Assembly: GCF_024295805.1 (NCBI RefSeq)
Contig: NZ_JANCLX010000017.1
Coordinates: 117,278-181,277 of the forward strand
Direction: 5' to 3'
From: Streptomyces cucumeris
GTDB taxonomy: Bacteria; Actinomycetota; Actinomycetes; Streptomycetales; Streptomycetaceae
Length of the DNA: 64,000 nt
Within the stretch, counting starts at the first letter, position 1, and every line of letters starts with the position of its first letter. The position numbers were made by a program, and so were the translations under genes. Positions 16,503 through 25,135 of the stretch are shown here, piece by piece. The notes below the pieces were generated by a model. It had not been told where the DNA came from and searched no databases. It worked only from the letters and a program-made list of their open reading frames with translations.

Positions 16503-17950
16503 AGCCCGTACTCCTTCCAGCGGCGCGTCACCCGGTCGGATGTCGCGGGATCGGACTCGACCATCCGGGGCCAGCCGCCGTCCCGTGTGTAGCCCTCCTC
16601 GGGCCACTTCGCGGTGGCGTCGATCCCCGCCTTGCCACCCCAGAACTGCTGGTACGAGGAGTGGTCGAGATGGTCGACCGGGCCCTCGACCACGGTGAGG
16701 TCGCGGGCGTAGTCCGTGTTCCCCAGCGCGCGCCAGGACACCTCATGGAGGTCGTGCACATCACAGTCGGCGTCCACCACCACGATCAGCTTGGTGAGCG
16801 ACATCATGTGGGCGCCCCAGATGGCGTGCATCACCTTCTGCGCGTGCTTGGGGTACTTCTTGTCGATCGAGACGATCGCGCAGTTGTGGAAACCGCCGGA
16901 CTCGGGGAGGTGGTAGTCCACGATGTCGGGGACGACGATCTTGAGCAGCGGGAGGAAGAACCGCTCGGTGGCCCGGCCCAGCGGACCGTCCTCGGTCGGC
17001 GGCCGCCCCACCACGATCGACTGCAGCAGCGGCCGTTTGCGCATGGTCACACAGTCGATGGTCAGCGCCGGGAACGGCTCCTGCGGGGTGTAGAAGCCGG
17101 TGTGGTCGCCGAACGGGCCCTCCGGCAGCATCTCCCCCGGCTCCAGCCACCCCTCGATGACCACCTCGGCGTTGGCCGGGACCTGGAGCGGCACCGTCTT
17201 GCAGTCGACCATCTCGATCCGCTTGCCCTGGAGGAATCCGGCGAAGAGGTACTCGTCGATATCGCCCGGCAGCGGGGCCGTGGAGGCGTACGTCACGGCG
17301 GGCGGCGCGCCGAAGGCGATGGCCACCGGCAGCTTCTCACCGCGCCTGGCCGCCACTTGGTAGTGGTTGCGGCTGTCCTTGTGGATCTGCCAGTGCATGC
17401 CGATGGTGCGGCGGTCATGGCGCTGGAGGCGGTAGAGGCCGAGGTTGCGCACCCCGGTCTCCGGATGCTTGGTGTGTGTCAGGCCCAGGTTGAAGAACGA
17501 GCCGCCGTCCTCGGGCCAGGTGAACAGCGCCGGGAGCGCCTCCAGGTCCACGTCCTCACCGGTGAGCACGACCTCCTGGACCGGCGCGTCCTTGACCTTC
17601 TTCGGCGGTACGTGCGCCATGGCGCCCAGTTTCCCGAACGCCTCGCGGACGCCGACGAAGCCGTGCGGCAGCTCCGGCCTGACCAGACCGCCGATCTTCT
17701 CGCTGATCTCGTCGTAGGAGCGCAGGCCGAGGGACTTCAGCAGCCGGCGGTCGGTACCGAAGACGTTCATCGCCAGCGGCATCGACGAGCCCTTGACGTT
17801 CTCGAAGAGCAGCGCGGGACCGCCCGCCTTGTTGACCCTGTCGACGATCTCGCCGATCTCCAGGTGCGGATCGACTTCGGCCTTGACCCGCTTGAGGTCA
17901 CCTTCCCTGTCCAGCGCCCGCAGAAAGGAACGAAGATCGTCATAAGCCAT
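16499..17950 (-). CDS. ubiD: Menaquinone biosynthesis decarboxylase, UbiD family
   Basis: 483 residues, collinear with UbiD from 'MAYDDLRSFLRALDREGDLKRV' to the C-terminal 'GIDATAKWPEEG'. Conserved prFMN-contact regions include 'NLGLYRLQRHDRRTIGMHWQ' and the Glu-Pro-Glu surroundings 'EGWLEPGEMLPEGPFGDHTGFY'. It removes the carboxyl group of the prenylated naphthoate in the futalosine pathway. It is the first gene of the ubiD-mqnP-ubiX operon, and its TGA stop overlaps the GTG of mqnP. Confidence 0.94.
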   Translation of the reverse strand: MAYDDLRSFLRALDREGDLKRVKAEVDPHLEIGEIVDRVNKAGGPALLFENVKGSSMPLAMNVFGTDRRLLKSLGLRSYDEISEKIGGLVRPELPHGFVGVREAFGKLGAMAHVPPKKVKDAPVQEVVLTGEDVDLEALPALFTWPEDGGSFFNLGLTHTKHPETGVRNLGLYRLQRHDRRTIGMHWQIHKDSRNHYQVAARRGEKLPVAIAFGAPPAVTYASTAPLPGDIDEYLFAGFLQGKRIEMVDCKTVPLQVPANAEVVIEGWLEPGEMLPEGPFGDHTGFYTPQEPFPALTIDCVTMRKRPLLQSIVVGRPPTEDGPLGRATERFFLPLLKIVVPDIVDYHLPESGGFHNCAIVSIDKKYPKHAQKVMHAIWGAHMMSLTKLIVVVDADCDVHDLHEVSWRALGNTDYARDLTVVEGPVDHLDHSSYQQFWGGKAGIDATAKWPEEGYTRDGGWPRMVESDPATSDRVTRRWKEYGL

Positions 17951-18039
17951 GCGTCCCAGTATCCGGTACGCACTACCCTGGTCCCGTAACTGGGGCCCGT
18001 GCCTTCGGCCCCGAACACCACACGCAGGGGGATCGCCTC

Positions 18040-18465
18040 ATGCTCCGGGTGCTGATGATCCTGGTGCCGCTGGCACTCAGCATCTACGCGTTCATCGACT
18101 GCATCACCACCGACGAGCAGGACATCCGCTACCTCCCCAAGCCGATCTGGGCGATTCTGGTGCTGCTGTTCCCGGTCGTCGGCTCGGTCTCCTGGCTGAT
18201 CGCGGGCCGTAAACGCGCGGTGGCCGGCGAGGTCCGGGGCGGCGCGCGCGGGGGCGGCGGCTGGGTCGCGCCGGACGACAACCCCGAGTTCCTGAAGTCC
18301 CTCGGAGGACAGAAGGACGAGAAGGACACGGGGGAGGCGCAGGAGGCGGCAGAGCGGCCCGCGGAGGACGACGAGCAGCGGCTGAAGAGCTGGGAGGCCG
18401 ATCTGCGCCGCCGCGAGGAGGAACTGCGCCGCAAGGGCGAGGCCCCCGGGGACACGAACGAGTGA
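18040..18465 (+). CDS. PLDc_N domain membrane protein
   Basis: 141 residues. Two transmembrane helices ('VLMILVPLALSIYAFIDCI' and 'IWAILVLLFPVVGSVSWLIAG') make up the PLDc_N (phospholipase D N-terminal) domain, with 'PKPIWAILVLLFPVVGSVSWL' characteristic. The soluble tail has 'DDNPEFLKSL', then a Glu/Arg-rich coiled-coil stretch 'LKSWEADLRRREEELRRK'. There is no PLD catalytic HKD motif, so no enzymatic function is claimed. It is divergent from ubiD and monocistronic with a strong terminator. Confidence 0.87.
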   Translation: MLRVLMILVPLALSIYAFIDCITTDEQDIRYLPKPIWAILVLLFPVVGSVSWLIAGRKRAVAGEVRGGARGGGGWVAPDDNPEFLKSLGGQKDEKDTGEAQEAAERPAEDDEQRLKSWEADLRRREEELRRKGEAPGDTNE

Positions 18466-18470
18466 GACGA

Positions 18471-18520
18471 CACGGCGGGGAGGCGCGCGAGCCGATGTGC
18501 TCGCGCCCCTCCCCGCCGTG
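18471..18520. terminator. Long bidirectional terminator between PLDc_N gene and ccsB
   Basis: 22-bp arms (18471-18492 and 18499-18520) match in 21 of 22 positions, starting CACGGCGGGGAGG, with a 6-nt loop. It serves the two convergent genes. Confidence 0.88.
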
Positions 18521-18554
18521 AGACGTCGGCCCGCCGGAGCGGACCGTCCTGCGG

Positions 18555-19658
18555 TCAGACCCCGGCGTAGGAGTGCTTGCCGGTGACGAAGATGTTCACG
18601 CCGTAGTAGTTGAACAGGTAGCAGCCGAACGCGATCAGCGCGAGGTAGGCGGCCTTACGGCCCTTCCAGCCCGCGGTGGCCCGGGCGTGCAGGTAGCAGG
18701 CGTAGGCGACCCAGGTGATGAAGGACCAGACCTCCTTGGGGTCCCAGCCCCAGTAACGGCCCCAGGCGGCCTCGGCCCAGATCGCGCCCGCGATGATCGT
18801 GAAGGTCCACAGCGGGAAGATCGTGGCGTTGATCCGGTACGCGAACTTGTCCAGGGACGCCGCCGAGGGCACCCGCTCCAGGACCGAGGAGGCGAACCGG
18901 CCGAACTTCTTCCCCTTGGGGTTCTCCAGCTGCGCCTCGTACCGGTCACGGAAGAGGTAGAGCAGCGTGGAGACGGCGCCGATGTAGAGCGAGGCACCGG
19001 AGACGATCGCGCAGCTGACGTGGATCCACAGCCAGTAGGAGTGCAGCGCGGGAACCAACTGGTCGCTGTCGGTGTACAGGACGGAGACGGCGAGCCCGAG
19101 GTCGAGGAGGACCGTGGTGACCAGGGGCAGACCGATCCAGCGCACGTTCTTCTTCAGCGCCAGCAGGACGAGGTACGTGCCGACCGCGACCATGGCGAAG
19201 GTCGTGGAGAACTCGTACATGTTGCCCCACGGGGCCCGCTGCACCGACAGGGCGCGGGCGAGCACGCCCCCGGCGTGGAAGAGCAGGGCCAGCACGGTCA
19301 GACCGACCGCGATCCGGCCGTAGACATCGCCCTGTTCCGTGCCCCCGGCGGCGCCCGGACCGTCCGGGACGTCCCGGCTGCCCGCGGCGGAGCGGGTGAT
19401 CACCTTGGGCCGCTCCAGCACCGCGGTGCCGCCCTTCTCGGCGGTGTTCCCGCCGACCTGGACGGTGACCTGGGCACGCGGGGCGGCGGCCGCCTCGGCG
19501 GTGATCGCGGCGGCGGTGCGGCCGACGGCGCTGCGGCTGCCGAACACCCACTCGGCGATATGGGCGAGGAAGGCGAGGGTGTAGACCGCCATCGCCGAAT
19601 AGATCAGCACATTGCTGTAGTGCGCCAGTGTCTCGTTGACTTCGGCGGCGAGGTTCAC
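18555..19658 (-). CDS. ccsB: Cytochrome c biogenesis protein CcsB (ResC)
   Basis: 367-residue polytopic membrane protein. The haem-handling WWD-type motif 'AEAAWGRYWGWDPKEVWSFITW' lies near residue 310. 'HSYWLWIHVSCAI' and 'RAPWGNMYEFSTTF' are flanking haem-ligand histidine and loop regions. CcsB with ResB forms the system II haem lyase that exports haem and attaches it to apocytochrome c outside the membrane. It is the last gene of resA-ccdA-resB-ccsB and overlaps resB by 4 bp. The linker between the first and second helices is long and low-complexity. Confidence 0.93.
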   Translation of the reverse strand: MNLAAEVNETLAHYSNVLIYSAMAVYTLAFLAHIAEWVFGSRSAVGRTAAAITAEAAAAPRAQVTVQVGGNTAEKGGTAVLERPKVITRSAAGSRDVPDGPGAAGGTEQGDVYGRIAVGLTVLALLFHAGGVLARALSVQRAPWGNMYEFSTTFAMVAVGTYLVLLALKKNVRWIGLPLVTTVLLDLGLAVSVLYTDSDQLVPALHSYWLWIHVSCAIVSGASLYIGAVSTLLYLFRDRYEAQLENPKGKKFGRFASSVLERVPSAASLDKFAYRINATIFPLWTFTIIAGAIWAEAAWGRYWGWDPKEVWSFITWVAYACYLHARATAGWKGRKAAYLALIAFGCYLFNYYGVNIFVTGKHSYAGV

Positions 19659-21523
19659 GCGTGCGCTCCTTCGGATGGATCTGCGGGATCCGTGCCGTCG
19701 GCCCCGGGTGCCGGATCGGATTCCGGTTCACCTTCCGACTCGGGTTCCGGCTTCGATTCCGGTGCGGGTTCCGGTTGGCGTTCCGGTTCCGTCCCGGACG
19801 CGGGGGAGGTTGCGGCCTCCGACGCGGGGGGCGCGTCGGCTTCCGGCGCGGGCGCATCGGCTTCCGGTGCGGGCGGCGCGTCGGCCTGGAGGCGGACCGC
19901 CAGATCGGCGAGCTCCTCCGGCAGCTTGGCGGACTCACTGCGGCCGAGCCCGGCCATCTCGACCACGGTGGTGCCGTCCTTGCCGGCCACCGCGCGCACC
20001 CACACCCGGCGGCGCTGGATGAACAGGGAGGCGGCCAGACCCACCAGGGCGGCCACCGCGCCGATCAGCGCGCCCTCATTACCGGGCTTGTGCGAGACCT
20101 GGAAAGTGGCCCACTCCTTGACCCCCTCGAACTTCAGAGAGCCCGCGCCGTCGGGCAGCTTCATGGAGTCGCCGACCGCCAGCGCGCGGGCGTACTTGGT
20201 CTTGCCGTCGGACTCCATGAACTGCTTCATCCGCGACTTGTCGAGCTGGTACACGCTCTGCGGTGTACCGCCGTTGATACCCAGGCTGCCGTGGTAGGCG
20301 GTGAGCACGAGCGTCGGATTGTCCAGCGCGGGGAAGACGGAGAACATCCCCTGGCTGCGCACCCAGGTGGGCAGGAACTGGCCCTGGAAGGCGATCTGGT
20401 CCTTTTTGCCCGCCTTGTTGTGGTAGTCCGGGACCTTGATGACCATGCTCTCGGTGAGGTTGGCCCCGTCGATCGGCAGACCGGCCACCGGCCCCTTGTA
20501 GGCGACCTCGCCCTCCCCGTCCCTGACGGTGACCACGGGGGCGTAGCCGTGGTTCAGCAGGTAGACCTTGTAGCCCGAGACCTCGAGCGGCTCATTGACC
20601 TTGATCCGGGCCTTGCGCTCGGCGCCGTCCGCGCCCTGCCAGTAGGTCACGTCCGCGCTGAAGGTGCGCGGGGTGCGCATCTGCGGTCCGCTGCGTTCGT
20701 AGGTCGCACGGAAGTCGTCGAGCTCGAAGCCGAACGGGGCCAGGTCGTTCTTGTCGAAGAGCTGGCCCGTCTTGAGGTCGTCGAAGCTCACCGCGCTGTT
20801 GACGAAGCCGTCGCCCTCCACGACCAGCTTGCTGGCCTCGACCTTCCAGAGCTGTCCCGCCGCGAAGGACACCAGCAGCACGATCAGCGCGATATGGAAG
20901 ACGAGGTTGCCCACCTCGCGCAGATAGCCCTTCTCCGCGGCGACCGCGTCCCCCGCGCTCTCGGTGCGGAAGCGGCGCCCCTTCATCACCCGGCGGGCGG
21001 CGCGGAGCACCTCCTCCGGCTCGGCGTCGGTGCGCCAGGTCGTATAGGCCGGAAGCCGGGTGAGGCGGCGCGGGGCGCCCGGCGGACGGCCGCGGAGCTG
21101 GCCGATGAACTGCCAGGTGCGCGGGACGATGCAGCCGATCAGCGAGATGAACAGCAGGATGTAGATCGCCGAGAACCACACCGAGCTGTAGACGTGGAAA
21201 AGCTGGAGCTTCTCGTAGACGGGCGTCAGCGTCGGGTGGTCGTCCTTGAAGGTCTGGACCTTGAGCTGGTCGATGCTGGTCTGCGGGATCAGCGAACCGG
21301 GGATCGCGCCGAGCGACAGCAGGAAGAGCAGCAGCAGCGCCACCCGCATCGAGGTGAGCTGGCGCCAGAACCAGCGGACCCAGCCCAGCAGCCCCAGCGA
21401 GGGGAGGCTGATCTCCTCGGACGGTGCGGTGGAGAGCTGCGAACCGGCCGCGCCCAGTTCGCGCTCCTCCGCGCTGGCGCCGCGCGCCGTATCGGCCGCG
21501 GTGTCGGTATCGGTGGTGGACAT
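19655..21523 (-). CDS. resB: Cytochrome c biogenesis protein ResB
   Basis: 622-residue membrane protein. Hydrophobic segments 'MRVALLLLFLLSLGAIPGSLIPQ', 'VWFSAIYILLFISLIGCI' and 'VFHIALIVLLVSFAAGQLW' precede a large extracytoplasmic domain. A final helix lies near 'ALIGAVAALVGLAASLFI'. It pairs with CcsB in the system II haem lyase. The last ~80 residues are a Pro/Ala/Glu-rich repeat tail (PEADAPAPEADAPP, ESKPEPESEGEPES), built from repeated hexamer-like codon blocks and probably disordered in the cytoplasm. Confidence 0.92.
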   Translation of the reverse strand: MSTTDTDTAADTARGASAEERELGAAGSQLSTAPSEEISLPSLGLLGWVRWFWRQLTSMRVALLLLFLLSLGAIPGSLIPQTSIDQLKVQTFKDDHPTLTPVYEKLQLFHVYSSVWFSAIYILLFISLIGCIVPRTWQFIGQLRGRPPGAPRRLTRLPAYTTWRTDAEPEEVLRAARRVMKGRRFRTESAGDAVAAEKGYLREVGNLVFHIALIVLLVSFAAGQLWKVEASKLVVEGDGFVNSAVSFDDLKTGQLFDKNDLAPFGFELDDFRATYERSGPQMRTPRTFSADVTYWQGADGAERKARIKVNEPLEVSGYKVYLLNHGYAPVVTVRDGEGEVAYKGPVAGLPIDGANLTESMVIKVPDYHNKAGKKDQIAFQGQFLPTWVRSQGMFSVFPALDNPTLVLTAYHGSLGINGGTPQSVYQLDKSRMKQFMESDGKTKYARALAVGDSMKLPDGAGSLKFEGVKEWATFQVSHKPGNEGALIGAVAALVGLAASLFIQRRRVWVRAVAGKDGTTVVEMAGLGRSESAKLPEELADLAVRLQADAPPAPEADAPAPEADAPPASEAATSPASGTEPERQPEPAPESKPEPESEGEPESDPAPGADGTDPADPSEGAHA

Positions 21524-21526
21524 CGA

Positions 21527-22297
21527 TCAGATCCCAACGTTGAAGCCCGCGGCCCAGCTTTGCATTTCGCTCATCATGGTGTCCCAGACACCGGTGAGCA
21601 TCAGCACCCCCAGGGTGATCAGCAGTCCGCCACCGGCCCGCATCACCCAGACGTAGTGCTGCTTGACCCAGCCGAAGGCGCCGAGCATACGGCGGTAGGC
21701 GAGGGCGACCGCTATGAACGGCAGGCCCAGCCCCAGGCAGTAGGCGGCGACCAGCAGCGCACCGCGCGCCGCTGTCCCCTGCTGGAAGGCAAGGCTGGTG
21801 GCGGCGCTGAGCGTCGGCCCGAGGCACGGCGTCCATCCGACACCGAACAGGACCCCCAGCACCGGTGCGCCCGCCAGCCCCATGGTCGGCTTGATGTGGA
21901 AGCGGAACTCCCGCTGCCCGAACCCCTTGAGGATCCCCATGAAGGCCAGGCCCAGCACGATGGTGATCACCCCGAGGACCTTGCTCAGGGTCTCCCGGTG
22001 CGCCTGGAGGTCATTGCCGAAGTTGCCGAACAGGGCCCCGCCGGAGACGAAGACCGCGCTGAACCCGAGGACGAAGAGAGAGGCGCCCGCGAGCATCCGG
22101 CCGCGCCGGGCCTCGGCGAGATCGGCACCGGTGATCCCCGTGACGTACGACATATAGCCGGGCACCAGCGGCAGCACACAGGGGGAGAAGAAGGAGACGA
22201 GTCCGGCGAAGACGGCGATCGGCAGGGAGACCAGCAGTCCCCCCGTCATCACGGTCTCGTTGTATCCGGCGACGGCGGCGAGTGTGCTCACGCTCAC
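21527..22297 (-). CDS. ccdA: Cytochrome c biogenesis thiol transporter CcdA
   Basis: 256 residues with six transmembrane helices. The conserved 'FFSPCVLPLVPGYMSYVTG' and 'VGWTPCLGPTLSAA' place one redox cysteine in each half of the CcdA fold. It carries electrons across the membrane to keep ResA reduced. It overlaps resA by 4 bp and is 3 bp before resB, so the operon is tightly coupled. Confidence 0.94.
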   Translation of the reverse strand: MSVSTLAAVAGYNETVMTGGLLVSLPIAVFAGLVSFFSPCVLPLVPGYMSYVTGITGADLAEARRGRMLAGASLFVLGFSAVFVSGGALFGNFGNDLQAHRETLSKVLGVITIVLGLAFMGILKGFGQREFRFHIKPTMGLAGAPVLGVLFGVGWTPCLGPTLSAATSLAFQQGTAARGALLVAAYCLGLGLPFIAVALAYRRMLGAFGWVKQHYVWVMRAGGGLLITLGVLMLTGVWDTMMSEMQSWAAGFNVGI

Positions 22298-22911
22298 TTC
22301 TCCGCGATCAGCGGGTCGAGCATCGAGCGGAGCCGCTCCTCGCTCAGCGCGGTGAGCGTACGGGCCGCGATCCTGCCGTCCCGGTCCAGGACGATGGTGG
22401 AGGGGATGGCCTGCGGGTTGAGGCTGCCCTTGGGGAAGCGCAGCATCAGCTTGCCCATCGGGTCGTACAGGCTCGGGTACTCGACGCCGAACGCCTTCTC
22501 GAACCTACGGGCGGGGGCGCGGTCGTTGTCACGCGTGTTGATCCCCACGAACTCCACGCCGTCGCGCTTGGTGTCCTTCGCGACCTTGGCGAGATTGGGC
22601 GCCTCAGCCCGGCACGGCGCGCACCACGAGCCCCAGACGTTCAGCACGACGATCTTACCCTTGAGGTCGGCCACATCGAGCTGCTCGTCCTCGAGGGTCG
22701 TGCCCGACAGCTCGGGGGCCTCGGTGCGCTGTCCCTTGGGCACGGTGTCCACGCCACCCTTGCCCTGGACGAACTTGGTGTCGGAGGAGCCGCCCGAGGT
22801 GCCGCCGGAACCGCAGGCGGTAAGGGTCAGCGCGGCAACCGCGGCCCCAGTGGCCAGCACGGTTGCGCGACGTCGGGTCGCGAGGCGCCGAGGGGCGCGG
22901 CAGGCACTCAT
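22294..22911 (-). CDS. resA: ResA-like thioredoxin lipoprotein
   Basis: 205 residues from the ATG at 22911. A twin-Arg-rich N-terminus leads to a hydrophobic stretch and the lipobox LTAC, so it is a membrane-anchored lipoprotein. The thioredoxin fold carries the redox motif WCAPC in 'VWGSWCAPCRAEAPNLAKV'. It reduces the CxxCH cysteines of apocytochrome c, receiving electrons from CcdA. First gene of the cytochrome c operon. Confidence 0.92.
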   Translation of the reverse strand: MSACRAPRRLATRRRATVLATGAAVAALTLTACGSGGTSGGSSDTKFVQGKGGVDTVPKGQRTEAPELSGTTLEDEQLDVADLKGKIVVLNVWGSWCAPCRAEAPNLAKVAKDTKRDGVEFVGINTRDNDRAPARRFEKAFGVEYPSLYDPMGKLMLRFPKGSLNPQAIPSTIVLDRDGRIAARTLTALSEERLRSMLDPLIAEK

Positions 22912-23034
22912 GTGAAAAGTTTCGCATGGACCTTTTGGGGATCTTCGCCACCCCCCTTCGGCCTGGCGGTCCGGGCCGTTCCCCACCCACGACCCGGACC
23001 GCCGGAACCCGCTCGGCGACCGGCCGGCGGCCGG

Positions 23035-24219
23035 TCAGCGGTTGGCCCGCCAGGTCTCGCCCACCTCGAACGAGCGCAGCTCCTGCAGTACCGCCGGGTC
23101 CTGGGCGTCCATCCAGTCGGTGAACTGCCGGAAGGAGACCAGCCGCACATCCTTGTGCTTCTCGTCCGCCATATGCTTCAGCGCTTCCTCGACGGCATCC
23201 ATGTAGATACCGCCGTTCCACTGCTCGAAGTGGTTTCCGATGAACAGCGGCGCGCGATTGCTCTCATAGGCGCGCCGGAATCCGGCTATGTACGCCTCGG
23301 TGGCCTGCTTGCGCCAGCCCGGGTAGTTGGACGGCGGCGCGTTCGTGGAATTGCGCGACTGGTTGGCCAGGATGTTGTAGTCCATCGAAAGCACTTCGAA
23401 GGAGTGCCCGGGAAAGGGAATCTGCTGCAACGGGAAGTCCCACAGTCCCTGCTTCTTCGAAGGCCACACCTGGCGGCCGCCGGGGGAACTCGCGTCATAG
23501 CGCCAGCCCAGCTTCCTGGCCGTCGGCAGCAGATTCTCCTGACCCTTCAGACAGGGGGTGCGGCCGCCGATGAGCTCCTTGCGGTAGTCGAACGGCAGCG
23601 GATCGAGGTCCTTGAAGCCGGTGTTCGTCCGCCATTTCGTGACGAAGGACACAGCCTGCTCGATCTCGGATTCCCACTGGGCCGGCGTCCAGCGCTCGAC
23701 CGAACCGCTTCCGGCGCAGAAGTGGCCGTTGAAGTGGGTGCCGATCTCATGGCCCTCCAGCCACGCCTTCCGCACGTTCTCCAGGGTCATCCTGACGTGC
23801 TCATCGGTGAGGTAGCCGATGTCGGAGGCACCGACCGGGTTGTTCGGCGGCCGGTACATCGACTTCTTCGACTCCGGCAGGCAGTAGATGCCGGAGAGGA
23901 AGAAGGTCATGGTCGCGCCGTGGTCCTTGGCCAGCTTGCGGAACCGCGGGAAGAGACCGTTGCCGACCTCTCCCGCGCCGTCCCACGAGAAGATCACGAA
24001 CTGCGGGGGCTTCTGGCCGCGTTCCAGCCGCTCCGGCTTCGGCTCCTTGGGCCGCTGGACGCCCCGGGAGGTCGAACCGTCGCCGATCGGCTTCGCCTGC
24101 TGCGTCTCCCGCGGCTTGGGCTTGCTGGAGGACCCCGACGAGGAGCAGCCGGCGACAGCAAGTGACGCCACCGCTCCCGCACCGAGACCGAGGATCCCCC
24201 TCCGGCTGACCTCACGCAT
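23035..24219 (-). CDS. Lipoprotein, polysaccharide deacetylase-like
   Basis: 394 residues starting at ATG 24219, preceded by GAGG. The Tat-like motif SRRGILG is followed by a hydrophobic segment and lipobox VAGC, so a Tat-exported lipoprotein is likely. The NodB-like domain begins 'FVIFSWDGAGE' and contains an HxxxH metal motif in 'GHEIGTHFNGHFC', with 'FFLSGIYC' between. These resemble motifs 1 and 2 of CE4 deacetylases, although the usual TFDDG is replaced by SWDG, so the substrate is uncertain. It lies upstream of resA, and a small GC hairpin overlaps its stop. Confidence 0.82.
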   Translation of the reverse strand: MREVSRRGILGLGAGAVASLAVAGCSSSGSSSKPKPRETQQAKPIGDGSTSRGVQRPKEPKPERLERGQKPPQFVIFSWDGAGEVGNGLFPRFRKLAKDHGATMTFFLSGIYCLPESKKSMYRPPNNPVGASDIGYLTDEHVRMTLENVRKAWLEGHEIGTHFNGHFCAGSGSVERWTPAQWESEIEQAVSFVTKWRTNTGFKDLDPLPFDYRKELIGGRTPCLKGQENLLPTARKLGWRYDASSPGGRQVWPSKKQGLWDFPLQQIPFPGHSFEVLSMDYNILANQSRNSTNAPPSNYPGWRKQATEAYIAGFRRAYESNRAPLFIGNHFEQWNGGIYMDAVEEALKHMADEKHKDVRLVSFRQFTDWMDAQDPAVLQELRSFEVGETWRANR

Positions 24220-24436
24220 AACGTCCTCAATTCGCACTCGCCGTACTGGTTGTCCGGGGCTGGCGGACAACTCTTGAGATGACGAGACGAATAGCGGGGT
24301 TCCGGAGGGACGCCGTCAATTACACAAACAACACATTGTCTTCAGGCGATTACCGCGCGCATTGGAACCGATACGCCGGGAAATCCGTCGGGGCCCTATG
24401 GGCGCGCCATGAGTTGATCAGGCTGCCATGAGTCGA

Positions 24437-25135
24437 TCACGCGCCGAACCCTTTGGACGCCCCTTTCACCGGCTTGGCGCCCGCCAGCAGATGCGCCGGG
24501 ACGAGATCACGGGCCGGTTCGCTGTAGCCGACCGACACGATCTGGTCACCGCGGTAGGTGAAGCTGGTGAGGCTCGCCAGCGTGCACTGCCGCTTGCGCG
24601 GGTCGTGCCACAGCCGCCGCCGCTCCACGAAGCTGCGCACGATCCAGATCGGCAGCTGATGGCTGACGCACACCGCCTCATGGCCGCGCGCCGCGTCCCG
24701 CGCCGCGCCCAGCGCCGCCATCATCCGCACCACCTGGTCGATGTACGGCTCACCCCAGGAGGGGCGGAAGGGGTTGGTGAGATGGCGCCAGTTGGCAGGC
24801 TTGCGCAGCGCGCCGTCCCCCACGCCGAAGGTCTTGCCCTCGAAGGCGTTCGCCGCCTCGATCAGCCGCCGGTCCGACGCCACGTCCAGCCCGTGCGTCT
24901 TGCCGATCGGCTCCGCCGTCTCCTGCGCCCGCTCCAGCGGGGAGGCGACGACATGGGTGATGTCACGGTCGGCCAGGTGCTCGGCGACCCGGTCGGCCAT
25001 CCGCCGGCCCAGCTCGGAGAGGTGGTACCCGGGCAGCCGCCCGTACAGCACACCCTCGGGGTTCTCCACCTCACCGTGGCGCATCACATGGACGACGGTG
25101 ATCTCGTTCTCGCTCTGAGTCATGTCACCCATCAT
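24437..25135 (-). CDS. Histidine phosphatase (phosphoglycerate mutase-like)
   Basis: 232 residues. The catalytic 'VHVMRHGEVENPEG' contains RHG with the phospho-accepting His. 'VVASPLERAQETAEPI' carries the conserved arginine, and 'EAVCVSHQLPIWIV' has the second His. It belongs to the branch-1 histidine phosphatase superfamily; the substrate is unknown. The ATGA overlap with the hemL stop suggests translational coupling. A later ATG (25123) could also be the start. Confidence 0.88.
   Translation of the reverse strand: MMGDMTQSENEITVVHVMRHGEVENPEGVLYGRLPGYHLSELGRRMADRVAEHLADRDITHVVASPLERAQETAEPIGKTHGLDVASDRRLIEAANAFEGKTFGVGDGALRKPANWRHLTNPFRPSWGEPYIDQVVRMMAALGAARDAARGHEAVCVSHQLPIWIVRSFVERRRLWHDPRKRQCTLASLTSFTYRGDQIVSVGYSEPARDLVPAHLLAGAKPVKGASKGFGA

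Noticed and set aside
19661..22915. A very long open frame antisense to resB/ccdA/resA
   Set aside because: High GC content gives long antisense frames. The translation has Arg/Ala/Gly composition with no motif, while the opposite strand is a clean ResA-CcdA-ResB-CcsB operon.
24408..24441. Two near-identical GCCATGAGTYGATCA segments next to each other at the end of the histidine phosphatase gene
   Set aside because: Two copies of about 15-16 bp, 17 bp apart, without a regulator or symmetry; treated as a local duplication without assigned function.
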